Shown: positions 42,788 to 52,733 of the stretch, in pieces
Position numbering within the stretch: the stretch's first letter is position 1
Layout of the letters: each line of letters opens with the position of its first letter
Assembly (NCBI GenBank): GCA_903927185.1
Contig: CAIYLW010000085.1
Location: 102,364-166,363, forward strand
Source: an uncultured Bacteroidota bacterium
Lineage (GTDB): Bacteria > Bacteroidota > Bacteroidia > Chitinophagales > Chitinophagaceae
Direction: 5' to 3'
Length of the DNA stretch: 64,000 bases
The notes under the pieces: generated by a model
The model's input: the letters and a program-made list of their open reading frames with translations, nothing else
Told to the model about the DNA's origin: nothing
Database searches by the model: none
Made by a program: the position numbers and the translations under genes

Positions 42788-44488
42788 TTAATAGTTTGGA
42801 TTTAGTACTGGAGCACTTCCTGTACCTGGTTTATTCTTAACAACTTCATCAGCTGGAACATCCCAATAGTCCATGAAATTATAGTTGATAGTTGCATTCG
42901 TGTATACAGTTTTATTGAAGATCAATGTAGCTCCATATCTACCACCACCTTTTGTAGTAGCGTAAGTCCAACCCCATCTACGAGCATCGTAGTAAGAAAG
43001 ACCTCTGAAGGCTAAAGCTGCAGTTCTTTCTGCAGTTAATTCATTCAATGCCTGAACCAAAGTTAAACCGGTTCCGGCAACAGCAGCAACACCAGCACCT
43101 TGAGAAGTTCTAACAGCATCAATGATAGCTAAGCCAGCTTCAATGCCACCAGTTCTAATATTTGCTTCAGCAAGCATTAGTTGATTCTCTTCGTAAGTTG
43201 GTCCGATATAAATTTCGATACCACCTACTTGTTGAGAACCTAGAATTGGAATGCCTTTTAATCCAGCAGTTACGCCATCAATCAAGCTCCAACGAGTAGT
43301 ATTGGTATTTGCATCACCATAAAAAGTACCATTGCTTGGATCGAAGTTTGCTAACCTCGCATCACCAGCTTTGAAAGCTTGAACCAAACGCTCACTCACT
43401 TTATAAGTACTGTTCTGGTTTGATTGAGAACAAATACCTGCTACACTTCCTCCTAATGGAGAGAAGAAAGAGTTAGTATTACTTGATCTTCCTGTAAATA
43501 CATTATCTGATTTTTGAACACCAGAATTACAAAGTGTAATTACAGCTTGCCAATCAGCAGTAGTCATTGCAGGAATCGATGCTTTGCTGATAGAAGCAGC
43601 AGGATTACCATTCACAAAAGGGGCTAATTTATTCAATACAATATTACGAGCTAACATTGTATTGATGGTATTGATCCATTGTGCAGAAGTTGGAGGATTA
43701 CCCTTACCCACTTTATTCTGTCCAGGGATTAATTCGCCAATAACAGTTGCGTAATCAGCTTGATTTGAAATTCCTTTCAAAGCTGTTAATGCTAAATTCA
43801 ATTGCTTATTTGATTCAGCAATGATTGCAGTCTGACTAACATATGTGCTTACAACAGTATTAGAATGATCTACAATTAAACCAGAATAATACAAAGTTCC
43901 AATTTGTGCATAAGCAAAACCTTTCCACCAATAAGCCCATGCTTTAAGCGCATTCGCTTTATCAGTTGTCAAAGAAATGCTGGCTAAATTTTCCAAAGTA
44001 ATATTACATGCATTAATCATGGCATACATATTGGTCCACTCATAAAACAATGCGTTGTTGGCATTTGCCGTTGCAGCAGTAGTATTAAAACTTCTGATGA
44101 TAGACAAAGCTTGAGGTGCAGTGTTAGTGAAAACTGTAGTAGCGTCTGTAGGATCTGCCTGGAAACTATCAGGTACACCCATTGTGGTAGTTTGGTTGTT
44201 AGAACCTTGTCCACCACCAATCATATCTCCCATTAATTCATGGTATCCCCATGGTAAAGAGAAATAGCTATCACCTAACCATCCATCACCATAGTTAAAA
44301 CCATTAAAGTAAATACCACCTTTTGCATAAGCAGTAATGCCTGCTTCGGTGTTAACGTTTACACCAAATGTAGGATCATTTGGATCTTTGACATCCAACT
44401 GCTTCTTACAAGCAGTGGTTGCCATTACTGATATTAAAAAACAAAGAATATAGGCTCTATGTTTTTTATTAAAATGTATTTTTTTCAT
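42788..44488 (-). CDS. SusD/RagB-family outer-membrane lipoprotein
   Basis: The 566-residue lipoprotein (lipobox ATTAC, Cys27) is an alpha-helical SusD-type glycan or nutrient binder. The N-terminal region includes KKQLDVKDPNDPTFG, TPR-like helices follow, and the C-terminal half has EENQLMLAEANIRTGG and ELTAERTAALAFRGLSYYDARRWGWTY, typical of the family. It forms the lid of the SusC channel encoded 25 bp upstream. No glycoside hydrolase is adjacent, so the ligand is unknown. Confidence 0.94.
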   Translation of the reverse strand: MKKIHFNKKHRAYILCFLISVMATTACKKQLDVKDPNDPTFGVNVNTEAGITAYAKGGIYFNGFNYGDGWLGDSYFSLPWGYHELMGDMIGGGQGSNNQTTTMGVPDSFQADPTDATTVFTNTAPQALSIIRSFNTTAATANANNALFYEWTNMYAMINACNITLENLASISLTTDKANALKAWAYWWKGFAYAQIGTLYYSGLIVDHSNTVVSTYVSQTAIIAESNKQLNLALTALKGISNQADYATVIGELIPGQNKVGKGNPPTSAQWINTINTMLARNIVLNKLAPFVNGNPAASISKASIPAMTTADWQAVITLCNSGVQKSDNVFTGRSSNTNSFFSPLGGSVAGICSQSNQNSTYKVSERLVQAFKAGDARLANFDPSNGTFYGDANTNTTRWSLIDGVTAGLKGIPILGSQQVGGIEIYIGPTYEENQLMLAEANIRTGGIEAGLAIIDAVRTSQGAGVAAVAGTGLTLVQALNELTAERTAALAFRGLSYYDARRWGWTYATTKGGGRYGATLIFNKTVYTNATINYNFMDYWDVPADEVVKNKPGTGSAPVLNPNY

Positions 44489-44513
44489 TAGAACTAAATT
44501 GAAGATTAATAAA

Positions 44514-47500
44514 TTAGAAACCCAAATTCAAAGAAACCTGGTATGATTTCATGTTTGGAATAGTACTATGATCAATACCTCTATCAAATGCTGAGTTAGA
44601 AGATCCAGAACTAATTTCAGGATCCATACCACCATATTTGGTGAAGGTTAATAAGTTTCTTCCGCTGAATACCAACTGACATTTCTTTAGCCAGTTTTGC
44701 TTAGCAAATCTTGCAAAGTCAACACCTAATGAAACGTTTCTTAATCTTACAAAAGAGGCATCATTATAAAAGTAATCTTTGGTTACATTGTTACCCACAC
44801 CTTTTGAAGTATTACCCAATGCATAGTATGCACTGGCGTAATAAGCGGTGTAAGCACCAGTTTGACCATTGATCGTAACAGGCTTAGCAAAATCACTACT
44901 AATACCATCACGATACATCCACTCATTTGTTTGATTATACAAGTGTGAACCATTAATCCAATCAAATTGGAAACCTAAACTAAAAATTCCTTTGTAGTTA
45001 AAGCTATTAATAAATGATGCAGTGATAGTTGGGTTAGGATCTCCCAATGAAGAAGCTTCATCAGAGAAGTAAATAGCTTTTGTAGCTTTATTTACAACTC
45101 TGCCTTGTACTATTTCAAAACCAGATTGTGCTGCTGCATCAATGAAAGGAGTTTTACCATCCGCTCTCAGTTGTGAAACACTAGTTAGAGCATGGTAACC
45201 ATAGATCTCACCAATTTTTCTACCTGCAGTTAAAACTAAACCAGTACTACCAGCACCAGTTGTTAATGGTATATCTCCACCTTGTACAGCATCAATTACT
45301 GATGTCTGATGGCTCAAGTTAGTTGTGAAATCCCAGGTAAAGTTTTTATTGGCCAATACTGGAATGTTTACACCAAGCTGCCATCCATTAGAAGACATTG
45401 CAATGGCATTAGTTAACAAACTTGATGCACCAGTTGATGGTGGTACGTTCTGATAGAAGATTGCATTATCAGTATGTCTATTCCAAACTGAGAGAGATAA
45501 GTTCACTGATTTGAACCAATTTCCTTTATTATTCAAATTCACACTCAAATCTGTACCATATTCTGTTTCAGAAGAAACTTCCACACCTAAATTTGGATTT
45601 TTCTGAGAAGGGTTATTAGTATAAGCCAACTCATTACCCATTGGCTGAGCATTTAAAGTTGGGTATCTGTCGAATGCACCTGGTTGAATACCTGCCTGAC
45701 CATAAGCCGCTCTTAATTTAAGAGTAGGAATTACATTTGATATCTTATCCCAGAATTTCAAAGATTGTACATTAAAATATCCATTATAGTGAGGGAAAGT
45801 AAATGGTTTAGAACCCGAACCGAATGCTGAAGAATAGTCAGTTCTTAAACCTGCAGAGATACCACCATAGTTACCGATATCAAATTTCTGATCAACTAAA
45901 AATCCATAAGTAACAAAAGGCTGCACATAATCAGTAATGATATATTGACTTTGTGTTGAGTTAAAGTTGAATGGAGGATTTAATGGTAAAGAATATCCAC
46001 GGGTATCAAACTCTTTGTACTGCTTTTTTCTAAAATCATACCCAACTTGTGTAGTGGTTGTGATTGGAATTTTCAAGTTGAAATCTCTTTGAAAATCAGT
46101 GTTAATAGTAGCAAGTGCATTGAAGTTCTGCGTGGTATTACTATATTGATAGTTAACCATTTCACCAGTATTGTCTGCTCCATTATATGCAGCAGCCCAT
46201 GAACTATACGTATTAGAATTATTATTTAAAGATTGGTTATAATAAGTCCAGATATCGTTTTCAGTTTTATAGTTGATGCCGTATTTAGCATTCAAACTTA
46301 AAAATCTGTTTACTTTATAATTAGCTTCAAAATTTTGTCCAATATTGTATTGTTTGCTATCACCCTTAGTATATTCAACTTGATAGAAAGGGTTACCTGC
46401 GTTAACACTCACAAAACTAGCTCTTTGATAAATGGGAGAAACACCACCTATAATTGTATCTTGTAAATTAAAGAATGGTGAAGTATTTAAGAATCCATAA
46501 ACACTTCCTACACCTGCATTGCTTCCACCCTGACCAAAACCAACACCACCTGGTGCACCAAGACCCGGGTGCATGGTATTATTAATATAAGCCAAACTGG
46601 TAATGGCACGTACAGTAAAGTTTTTGAATAATTCTGCTCCGATATTAGCAGTTAAATTGCTTCTGTCTAAGAATCCATTGTTCTTTAAGAAAGGAGAAGT
46701 ACTGTGGTTGTTAGCAAAAGAAACTAAGAAGTCTACTTTGTCTCCACCACCACTAATATTTACTGAATTATTGATATTCGAAGAACCAGTAAATACTTGT
46801 GCAAAATGATCATAATACTTCAGATTACCTTTATATGCCTGATCACTAACATTTCTTGGATCCAGGATACCATAACGAGTATAGTTTGAACCTTCACCCG
46901 AAGCAGCTGGAAGGCTACCCAAATTATTGCTACCATAACGATAAGCAATTGATCCGGAACCTAGAATTGTACCAGTTGAATGGCTAATAGTAATTGGACT
47001 ACCAGCAGTATATCCACCACTATTGTTAGCAGAGATGATATTACCACTAGCATCTGTTAAATAAGGATGCAAACTTGCTTTTCCAAATCCACCAGAGTTG
47101 ATAAAAGAGTTATCTGCGTATGATGAAGAAACGTTAACACTGATTTTACCTCTTTGGCCTTTCTTGCTGAAAATTTGAATAACTCCATTCGCACCTTGCG
47201 CACCATATAATGCGGCAGAAGCAGCACCTTGTACAACTTCGACACGTTCAACAGTAGTCATATCGATACTGCTTAAGTTAGAAAACGGAACTTCCGCTCC
47301 ATCTAACAAAATCATTGGTCTTGTACCACCTTGAACAGTGTTAATACCTCTTAATACGATGTTTACTTGGTCACCTGGGTTACCAGATACAGAAGATATC
47401 TGCGCTCCTGGAATTTTACCAATCAAAGCTTGGTCGATACCTGCAGCTGGAACAACTGGCAATTTATCTGCTTTAATTGATTCAACAGCGATACCTAGTT

Positions 47501-47846
47501 TTCTTTTAGAGGTAGCTGTACCAGAACCCGTTACTACAACTTCACTTAATGCTTTCACATCAGTTACTAATTGTATTTGCAAATTTGAAGAAGAAGCTGA
47601 GACTGATTTATTTTCATAACCTAAAGCCGAAATAACCAGTGTTGCACCAGTTTTCACTTTAATTGAAAATGAGCCATCAGATCCGGCACTTGTACCGTTT
47701 CTAGTACCTTTTTCAATAACGGATGCTCCATTAAGGGGAGAACCCTTGTCATCAACAACCTTACCGGTCACTGTGGAACTCTGTGCAAAGCCGACCATAA
47801 TAGTCAACGCAAATGCACAAAAGCTCATTAGCATTTTTTTTCTCAT
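44514..47846 (-). CDS. SusC/RagA-family TonB-dependent outer-membrane transporter
   Basis: The 1110-residue protein has a signal peptide (about 1-21), a carboxypeptidase-regulatory-like domain (TVTGKVVDDKGSPLNGASVIEKG), the SusC plug (ALIGKIPGAQISSVSGNPG, LDGAEVPFSNLSSID, VEVVQGAASAALYGAQGANG) and a C-terminal 22-strand barrel ending in SYQVSLNLGF. It imports a bound nutrient with TonB energy. No TonB-box/sigma regulatory extension is seen, so control by a trans regulator is likely. Confidence 0.96.
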   Translation of the reverse strand: MRKKMLMSFCAFALTIMVGFAQSSTVTGKVVDDKGSPLNGASVIEKGTRNGTSAGSDGSFSIKVKTGATLVISALGYENKSVSASSSNLQIQLVTDVKALSEVVVTGSGTATSKRKLGIAVESIKADKLPVVPAAGIDQALIGKIPGAQISSVSGNPGDQVNIVLRGINTVQGGTRPMILLDGAEVPFSNLSSIDMTTVERVEVVQGAASAALYGAQGANGVIQIFSKKGQRGKISVNVSSSYADNSFINSGGFGKASLHPYLTDASGNIISANNSGGYTAGSPITISHSTGTILGSGSIAYRYGSNNLGSLPAASGEGSNYTRYGILDPRNVSDQAYKGNLKYYDHFAQVFTGSSNINNSVNISGGGDKVDFLVSFANNHSTSPFLKNNGFLDRSNLTANIGAELFKNFTVRAITSLAYINNTMHPGLGAPGGVGFGQGGSNAGVGSVYGFLNTSPFFNLQDTIIGGVSPIYQRASFVSVNAGNPFYQVEYTKGDSKQYNIGQNFEANYKVNRFLSLNAKYGINYKTENDIWTYYNQSLNNNSNTYSSWAAAYNGADNTGEMVNYQYSNTTQNFNALATINTDFQRDFNLKIPITTTTQVGYDFRKKQYKEFDTRGYSLPLNPPFNFNSTQSQYIITDYVQPFVTYGFLVDQKFDIGNYGGISAGLRTDYSSAFGSGSKPFTFPHYNGYFNVQSLKFWDKISNVIPTLKLRAAYGQAGIQPGAFDRYPTLNAQPMGNELAYTNNPSQKNPNLGVEVSSETEYGTDLSVNLNNKGNWFKSVNLSLSVWNRHTDNAIFYQNVPPSTGASSLLTNAIAMSSNGWQLGVNIPVLANKNFTWDFTTNLSHQTSVIDAVQGGDIPLTTGAGSTGLVLTAGRKIGEIYGYHALTSVSQLRADGKTPFIDAAAQSGFEIVQGRVVNKATKAIYFSDEASSLGDPNPTITASFINSFNYKGIFSLGFQFDWINGSHLYNQTNEWMYRDGISSDFAKPVTINGQTGAYTAYYASAYYALGNTSKGVGNNVTKDYFYNDASFVRLRNVSLGVDFARFAKQNWLKKCQLVFSGRNLLTFTKYGGMDPEISSGSSNSAFDRGIDHSTIPNMKSYQVSLNLGF

Positions 47847-48460
47847 GTTGTTTTTTTTTGGTTTGTTAACCTTTTGTCAATTCTTTTGACCGCCCAAGTA
47901 ACGAAAAAGCTGCTCATCAACCTGAGGTTAGTTTTCATTTTAATGATTTTTTAATTTTTTCGAGGTATATATAAATAAAAATATGTATACTGTTTATCAA
48001 ATTAGCCTTAGAAATAGAAAAAAATCATATTGTATTTAATTAGATACATTAATATTCTGGAACAACAATTCAATTAAATAAGTTATTAATAATTTTTTAT
48101 TGATTTATTATATAATATGATATTTATTAAATCATTTTATTCGATTTCTAATTTTTCGAATAATTATTTTCACATTATATTTTTTTAACAATTATTATTT
48201 AGATTGATTTTGCTTGATTGTAACTATTTCGGATTTTCAGAAGCATATTATTTTTCCTCAAAAATCAAAAAATTATTTTGCCGTCTGCCCCATTTTTGTA
48301 ATTTAGTGGAAGAATTTAATGGGTTAGTAAGTAAAAAGGGTCGGCAGCAATGTTGACCCTTTTACATTAGATAACCTCCCTGAAATTTCTGTACTTTTCT
48401 TCTTTCAAACATTCCATCTCTTTACATTTTTTTTGTGTCACTCGACTTATCTTTATTGCA
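47847..48460. other. AT-rich divergent intergenic region upstream of susC and radA
   Basis: About 610 bp without a gene. It probably holds the susC promoter and leader. GTCAA-TTCTT-TTGAC (47876-47890) is a small inverted repeat 30 bp before the susC start. The stretch 47940-48200 is almost pure A/T. A strong hairpin lies at 48333-48364. Confidence 0.6.
48333..48364. terminator. Terminator-like hairpin between susC and radA
   Basis: AAAAAGGGTC-GGCAGCAATGTT-GACCCTTTT folds into a stem with T or A runs on both sides. No gene ends here, so it may close a short transcript or leader. Direction cannot be settled by eye. Confidence 0.5.
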
Positions 48461-49831
48461 ATGAGTAAGATTAAAAAAGCATTTTTTTGTAGTAACTGTG
48501 GATATGAATCTGCAAAATGGATTGGTAAATGCCCTGCATGTTCTGAGTGGAACACTTTTATTGAAGAAATTATCGACAAGGGAACTGAAAAAGAAGAAAG
48601 TTGGAATGGATATCATTCAGATAAAAGAGTAGTCAAAACAATTGCACTCAATGAAATTGTTACTAAAGAAGAGAAAAGAATTAATACCAACGACTCAGAA
48701 TTAAATCGAGTGTTAGGTGGTGGAATTGTTCCAGGTAGCATTGTACTTATTGCTGGTGAACCAGGAATTGGCAAGAGTACTTTATTTCTTCAAATTGGTT
48801 TAATGATGAACCAATTAACCGTTTTATATATCTCAGGCGAAGAAAGCGATCAACAAATAAAAATGCGAGCCGATCGATTAAAAGCATCGAATGAAAATTT
48901 TTATCTGCTCACAGAAACATCTACTCAAACTATTTTCCAAGAAATAAAAAAACTGAAACCACAATTGGTAATTGTAGATTCGGTTCAAACTTTGCAATCA
49001 AACCTGATTGATTCATCTGCCGGATCAGTTTCTCAAATCAGAGAATGCGCAGGAGAATTTCAACGCTTTGCAAAAGAAACAGGTACTCCAGTTTTTTTAA
49101 TCGGTCATATTACAAAAGATGGCGCCATAGCCGGGCCAAAAGTTTTAGAACATTTAGTGGATACCGTTTTACAATTTGAAGGTGATAGGCATTACGCTTA
49201 TCGAATTTTAAGAACTCAGAAAAATAGATTTGGCAGTACCTCAGAATTGGGGATTTATGAAATGACGGGAGAAGGAATGCGCATCGTTTCTAACCCTTCC
49301 GAAATTTTAATTGCACAAAGAGAAGAACAATTGAGTGGTTCAGCAATTGCAGCAACATTGGAAGGTCTTCGCCCCTTATTGATAGAGGTTCAAGCCCTTG
49401 TTACACAAAGCGTGTACGGCACACCACAAAGAACTGTTACTGGATTTGATTTAAGAAGATTACAACTTTTATTGGCCGTTTTGGAGAAGAGAGGCGGTTT
49501 TCAATTTGGTATGAAAGATGTTTTTGTAAATATTGCCGGAGGAATCAAAGTAGAAGATCCATCAATCGACCTTGCAGTGATCTGTGCATTACTCTCCTCG
49601 TATGAAGATGTTCCACTACCAAATCATATTTGTTTCGCAGGAGAGGTTGGATTAAATGGAGAAATTAGAGCTGTCAATAGAATTGAACAACGCATTGCAG
49701 AAGCTGAAAAATTAGGATTTGAAAAAATAATCGTTTCACGCTATAACAAAAAAAGCTTCGATCCGAAAAATTATCAGATTCAAGTAATCGCTTTATCAAA
49801 AGTTGACGAGGTATACCAACAATTATTTTAG
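48461..49831 (+). CDS. radA: DNA repair protein RadA
   Basis: The 456-residue protein has a four-Cys zinc finger (CSNCGYESAKWIGKCPAC), a RecA-like ATPase with Walker A GEPGIGKS, the RadA motif KNRFG, and a C-terminal Lon-like domain with DPSIDLAVICALLSS and GEVGLNGEIRAV. It promotes branch migration during recombination repair. It leads a row of plus-strand genes with comF. Confidence 0.96.
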   Translation: MSKIKKAFFCSNCGYESAKWIGKCPACSEWNTFIEEIIDKGTEKEESWNGYHSDKRVVKTIALNEIVTKEEKRINTNDSELNRVLGGGIVPGSIVLIAGEPGIGKSTLFLQIGLMMNQLTVLYISGEESDQQIKMRADRLKASNENFYLLTETSTQTIFQEIKKLKPQLVIVDSVQTLQSNLIDSSAGSVSQIRECAGEFQRFAKETGTPVFLIGHITKDGAIAGPKVLEHLVDTVLQFEGDRHYAYRILRTQKNRFGSTSELGIYEMTGEGMRIVSNPSEILIAQREEQLSGSAIAATLEGLRPLLIEVQALVTQSVYGTPQRTVTGFDLRRLQLLLAVLEKRGGFQFGMKDVFVNIAGGIKVEDPSIDLAVICALLSSYEDVPLPNHICFAGEVGLNGEIRAVNRIEQRIAEAEKLGFEKIIVSRYNKKSFDPKNYQIQVIALSKVDEVYQQLF

Positions 49832-49869
49832 TCCCTTGCATTATTGTTTACAGCAGTTTATATTAGCGA

Positions 49870-50571
49870 ATGCTATTTCCTTTTGAAAACTTACTGCAAG
49901 ATTTTTCAAGGCTACTATTCCCTCATTTCTGTGTAGCCTGTGGATGCGATTTAAAAAATCGCGATGCAGTAATTTGTTATCATTGTCAACTTGACTTGCC
50001 TTTCACTAATTTTTTTTCACTCCCTAATAATCCTGTAGAGAAATCTTTTTACGGTCGTTTGAATTTACAAGCTGCTGGTTCGGCATTTTATTTTACGAAA
50101 GATTCGCTTATTCAAATCCTGCTCTCTGAATTAAAATATAAACAGAATATTACAGTAGGATATTATTTAGGAAGATTAATGGGAAATCAATTAATGCAAT
50201 CAGAAAGATTTGCATCAATCGATTTACTAATACCAATGCCATTACATCCTAAAAAACAAAAGCTCAGAGGTTACAATCAAGCAACCATCATTTGTAAAGG
50301 CATTCAATCAGTTTGGAATAAACCAATTTCAGAAAACGCCATCATCAGAAAAGTATTTTCAAGTAGTCAAACTTTACAAGATCGTTTGCATAGATGGGAA
50401 AATATGGAAGGTATTTTTGCCTTAAAAAATCGGGATCAAATCACCAATAAACACCTACTTCTGGTTGATGATGTAACCACTACCGGAGCCAGCCTCGAAG
50501 CCCTCGGATCGGCATTGGAAACAGAAAATGGGGTAACCCTGAGTGTGGCTACTGCAGCTTACACAATTTAA
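49870..50571 (+). CDS. comF: ComF-family phosphoribosyltransferase-like protein
   Basis: The 233-residue protein has an N-terminal zinc finger (CVACGCDLKNRDAVICYHC) and a type I phosphoribosyltransferase domain with the PRPP loop LLVDDVTTTGASLEA. RGYNQATIICKGI is the usual ComF block. ComF helps handle DNA taken up in natural competence. It starts 38 bp after radA. Confidence 0.92.
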   Translation: MLFPFENLLQDFSRLLFPHFCVACGCDLKNRDAVICYHCQLDLPFTNFFSLPNNPVEKSFYGRLNLQAAGSAFYFTKDSLIQILLSELKYKQNITVGYYLGRLMGNQLMQSERFASIDLLIPMPLHPKKQKLRGYNQATIICKGIQSVWNKPISENAIIRKVFSSSQTLQDRLHRWENMEGIFALKNRDQITNKHLLLVDDVTTTGASLEALGSALETENGVTLSVATAAYTI

Positions 50572-50672
50572 ATGCCCCAATATTTACCAGTTTCGAAAGC
50601 CATTTATCAAAATTTTTGCAAACATTTCTACCTTTAGTCGTTACTTGTACTTAAATCACAAAAAATAAAAAC

Positions 50673-51209
50673 ATGAAATATTTCTTAAGTATCGCAATCA
50701 TTGCTTGCATGAGTGCCTTTACCCTGAAAACCGGCAACCCTAGTATCCATAGCTTTAAAGTGAAGTCGATCAGCGGCGGAACCATTGATTTTTCTAAATT
50801 CAAGGGTAAAAAGATTTTAGTAGTTAATACTGCTTCCAAATGTGGGTATACCCCCCAATATGAAGCTTTGCAAAAAGTGGCCGATCAGTATAAAGACAAA
50901 TTAGTTATCGTAGGATTCCCTGCAAATAATTTTGGTGCACAAGAACCAGGCACAGATGGCGAAATTGTTGAATTCTGCAAAAAGAACTATGGGGTTACAT
51001 TCCCTTTAGCTAGTAAGGTTAGTGTGAAAGGTGATGACACTGCCCCTATTTACAAATGGTTAACTTCTAAAGCTGAAAACGGTGTTTTAGATGCTACCAT
51101 ATCTTGGAATTTTAATAAATTTTTACTAGACGAAAATGGCAAAATGATTGCTTATTTCCCAAGTAAGGTTACCCCAGACAGCGAAGAAATCACTAAATAC
51201 CTGAAATAA
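50673..51209 (+). CDS. Glutathione peroxidase-family (thiol) peroxidase
   Basis: The 178-residue protein has a predicted N-terminal signal or anchor (about 1-18) and a peroxidase domain with active Cys in NTASKCGYTPQY, Gln in FPANNFGAQEPG, and Trp-Asn in ISWNFNKFL. Cys instead of selenocysteine indicates a thioredoxin-linked peroxidase. It reduces hydroperoxides, possibly in the periplasm. Confidence 0.93.
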   Translation: MKYFLSIAIIACMSAFTLKTGNPSIHSFKVKSISGGTIDFSKFKGKKILVVNTASKCGYTPQYEALQKVADQYKDKLVIVGFPANNFGAQEPGTDGEIVEFCKKNYGVTFPLASKVSVKGDDTAPIYKWLTSKAENGVLDATISWNFNKFLLDENGKMIAYFPSKVTPDSEEITKYLK

Positions 51210-51317
51210 TTTTTCAAAGCATATAGCACTGTATAAAAGAAGTTGTCCGAACCGGGCAGCTTCTTTTATTTTGTAGCAGATTCAACGATATCAGAAAAGC
51301 AAAAGCAAGAAAGATTC

Positions 51318-52517
51318 ATGTTATTCAATGACGTAATAGGCCAACAAAATGTAAAGCAACACCTTTCTGAAATGGTGGAGCAGAATAGGCTTAGCCATGC
51401 ATTGCTTTTTTTGGGTAAAGAAGGAAGCGGCGCTTTGCCCCTGGCTTTGGCTTTTGCGCAATATGTGGTTAGTTTGCCAACACCTGCTCCCATTGTAGAA
51501 GACCTTTTTGGTGGCATGACAGCTTTAGAACCCAAACCCTCTTTTATAAGTCCTGATAATATTGCCTCCCAGCCTCCTTTTCAACGAGCTGAGCAATTGA
51601 TACATCCCGACTTACATTTTACTTATCCTGTAATTCCGAGAAAATCGGGTGACAAACCGGTAAGTTCAGAATATATCAGTGAATGGCGAGAGTTCATCAA
51701 ATTTTATCCATATGGAAATAGTTATGACTGGCTTCAGTTTATTGGAGCAGAAAACAAACAGGGAAATATCACTTCAGAAGAATGTAATCAAATCATCCAT
51801 AAACTAAGTCTAAAAAGTTTTGAGAGTAATTACAAAGTCCTGGTTTTATGGATGCCAGAATATTTGAGAAAAGAAGGGAATATACTTCTTAAACTCATTG
51901 AAGAACCCCCGGCAAATACCTTATTTATTTTGGTTGCTGAAAATGAAGAACAGATTCTGCCTACCATATTAAGTCGTTGCCAGCTGGTAAAAATTCCAGC
52001 ATTAGAAGATCAGGAAATAGAAAAGGCTTTAATACAAAGAGCCAAAGCAAATGCTGATACCGCATCACAAATTGCTGCAATCTCCAGTGGAAATTATCGG
52101 GAAGCTCTTCAACTTTTACAAAATGCTGATGAGGATTGGCAGAGTTTATTGCGCGAATGGTTGAATGCGACGCTCAAGGGCGGCCCAGTGGCACAGGTTA
52201 AATTTGTAGAAGAAGTTGCAAAGCTTGGGCGAGAAAAGCAAAAACAGTTTTTACGTTATTTCAACCATTTATTGGGACAAAGTATCCGCATAAAAATATT
52301 GGGGCCTGCGTTTGCACAACTGCCCGAAAAGGAAAAGGACTTTGCCGTAAGGCTCAATAAAATTGCTTCTGTTAGTCAGCAGCAAGCCATAATTGAGGAA
52401 TTAGACCGCTCCTCATACTATATTGAGCGTAATGCAAATGCCAAAATGCTATTTCAAGCATTGACTATTAAACTCTATCACATCATTCAGAACAAAACCC
52501 TAATTTTGATGAGTTAG
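51318..52517 (+). CDS. holB: DNA polymerase III subunit delta'-like protein
   Basis: From ATG 51318 the 399-residue AAA+ protein starts MLFNDVIGQQNVKQHL and has a degenerate P-loop (FLGKEGSGALPLALA) lacking the Lys, as expected for delta'. KLIEEPPANTLFILVAENEEQILPTILSRCQ is the sensor region of clamp-loader subunits. The usual zinc-binding cysteines are absent. The stop at 52517 gives a normal-looking end. It loads sliding clamps with other tau/delta subunits. Confidence 0.9.
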   Translation: MLFNDVIGQQNVKQHLSEMVEQNRLSHALLFLGKEGSGALPLALAFAQYVVSLPTPAPIVEDLFGGMTALEPKPSFISPDNIASQPPFQRAEQLIHPDLHFTYPVIPRKSGDKPVSSEYISEWREFIKFYPYGNSYDWLQFIGAENKQGNITSEECNQIIHKLSLKSFESNYKVLVLWMPEYLRKEGNILLKLIEEPPANTLFILVAENEEQILPTILSRCQLVKIPALEDQEIEKALIQRAKANADTASQIAAISSGNYREALQLLQNADEDWQSLLREWLNATLKGGPVAQVKFVEEVAKLGREKQKQFLRYFNHLLGQSIRIKILGPAFAQLPEKEKDFAVRLNKIASVSQQQAIIEELDRSSYYIERNANAKMLFQALTIKLYHIIQNKTLILMS

Positions 52518-52733
52518 GGTTTTTCGGCCTGGCGGCCTTGAAACCTGTGAGAAAGGATTTTGTGTGGACGTTTGCAAAGAATTACGGTTATTATTACCTC
52601 TTGAGTTATATGCATTCTGATTATCAGGAACTGACCATTGAATTAAAATGGCAGGCTTAACAAAGGGTAACAGTTCTATAGTCCTCTCAAAATTTCTTCT
52701 CAATTTATTATTAACTCTATTATTACTTAGAAT

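Noticed and set aside
47876..47890. Small inverted repeat GTCAA-TTCTT-TTGAC before susC
   Set aside because: Five-bp arms in AT-rich DNA are common by chance; noted only as part of the intergenic region.
52538..52660. Short plus frame after holB coding KPVRKDFVWTFAKNYGYYYL and more
   Set aside because: Composition is protein-like, but only TTG or GTG starts exist and no family is recognised. It overlaps a competing minus-strand frame (52500-52703), so neither is called.
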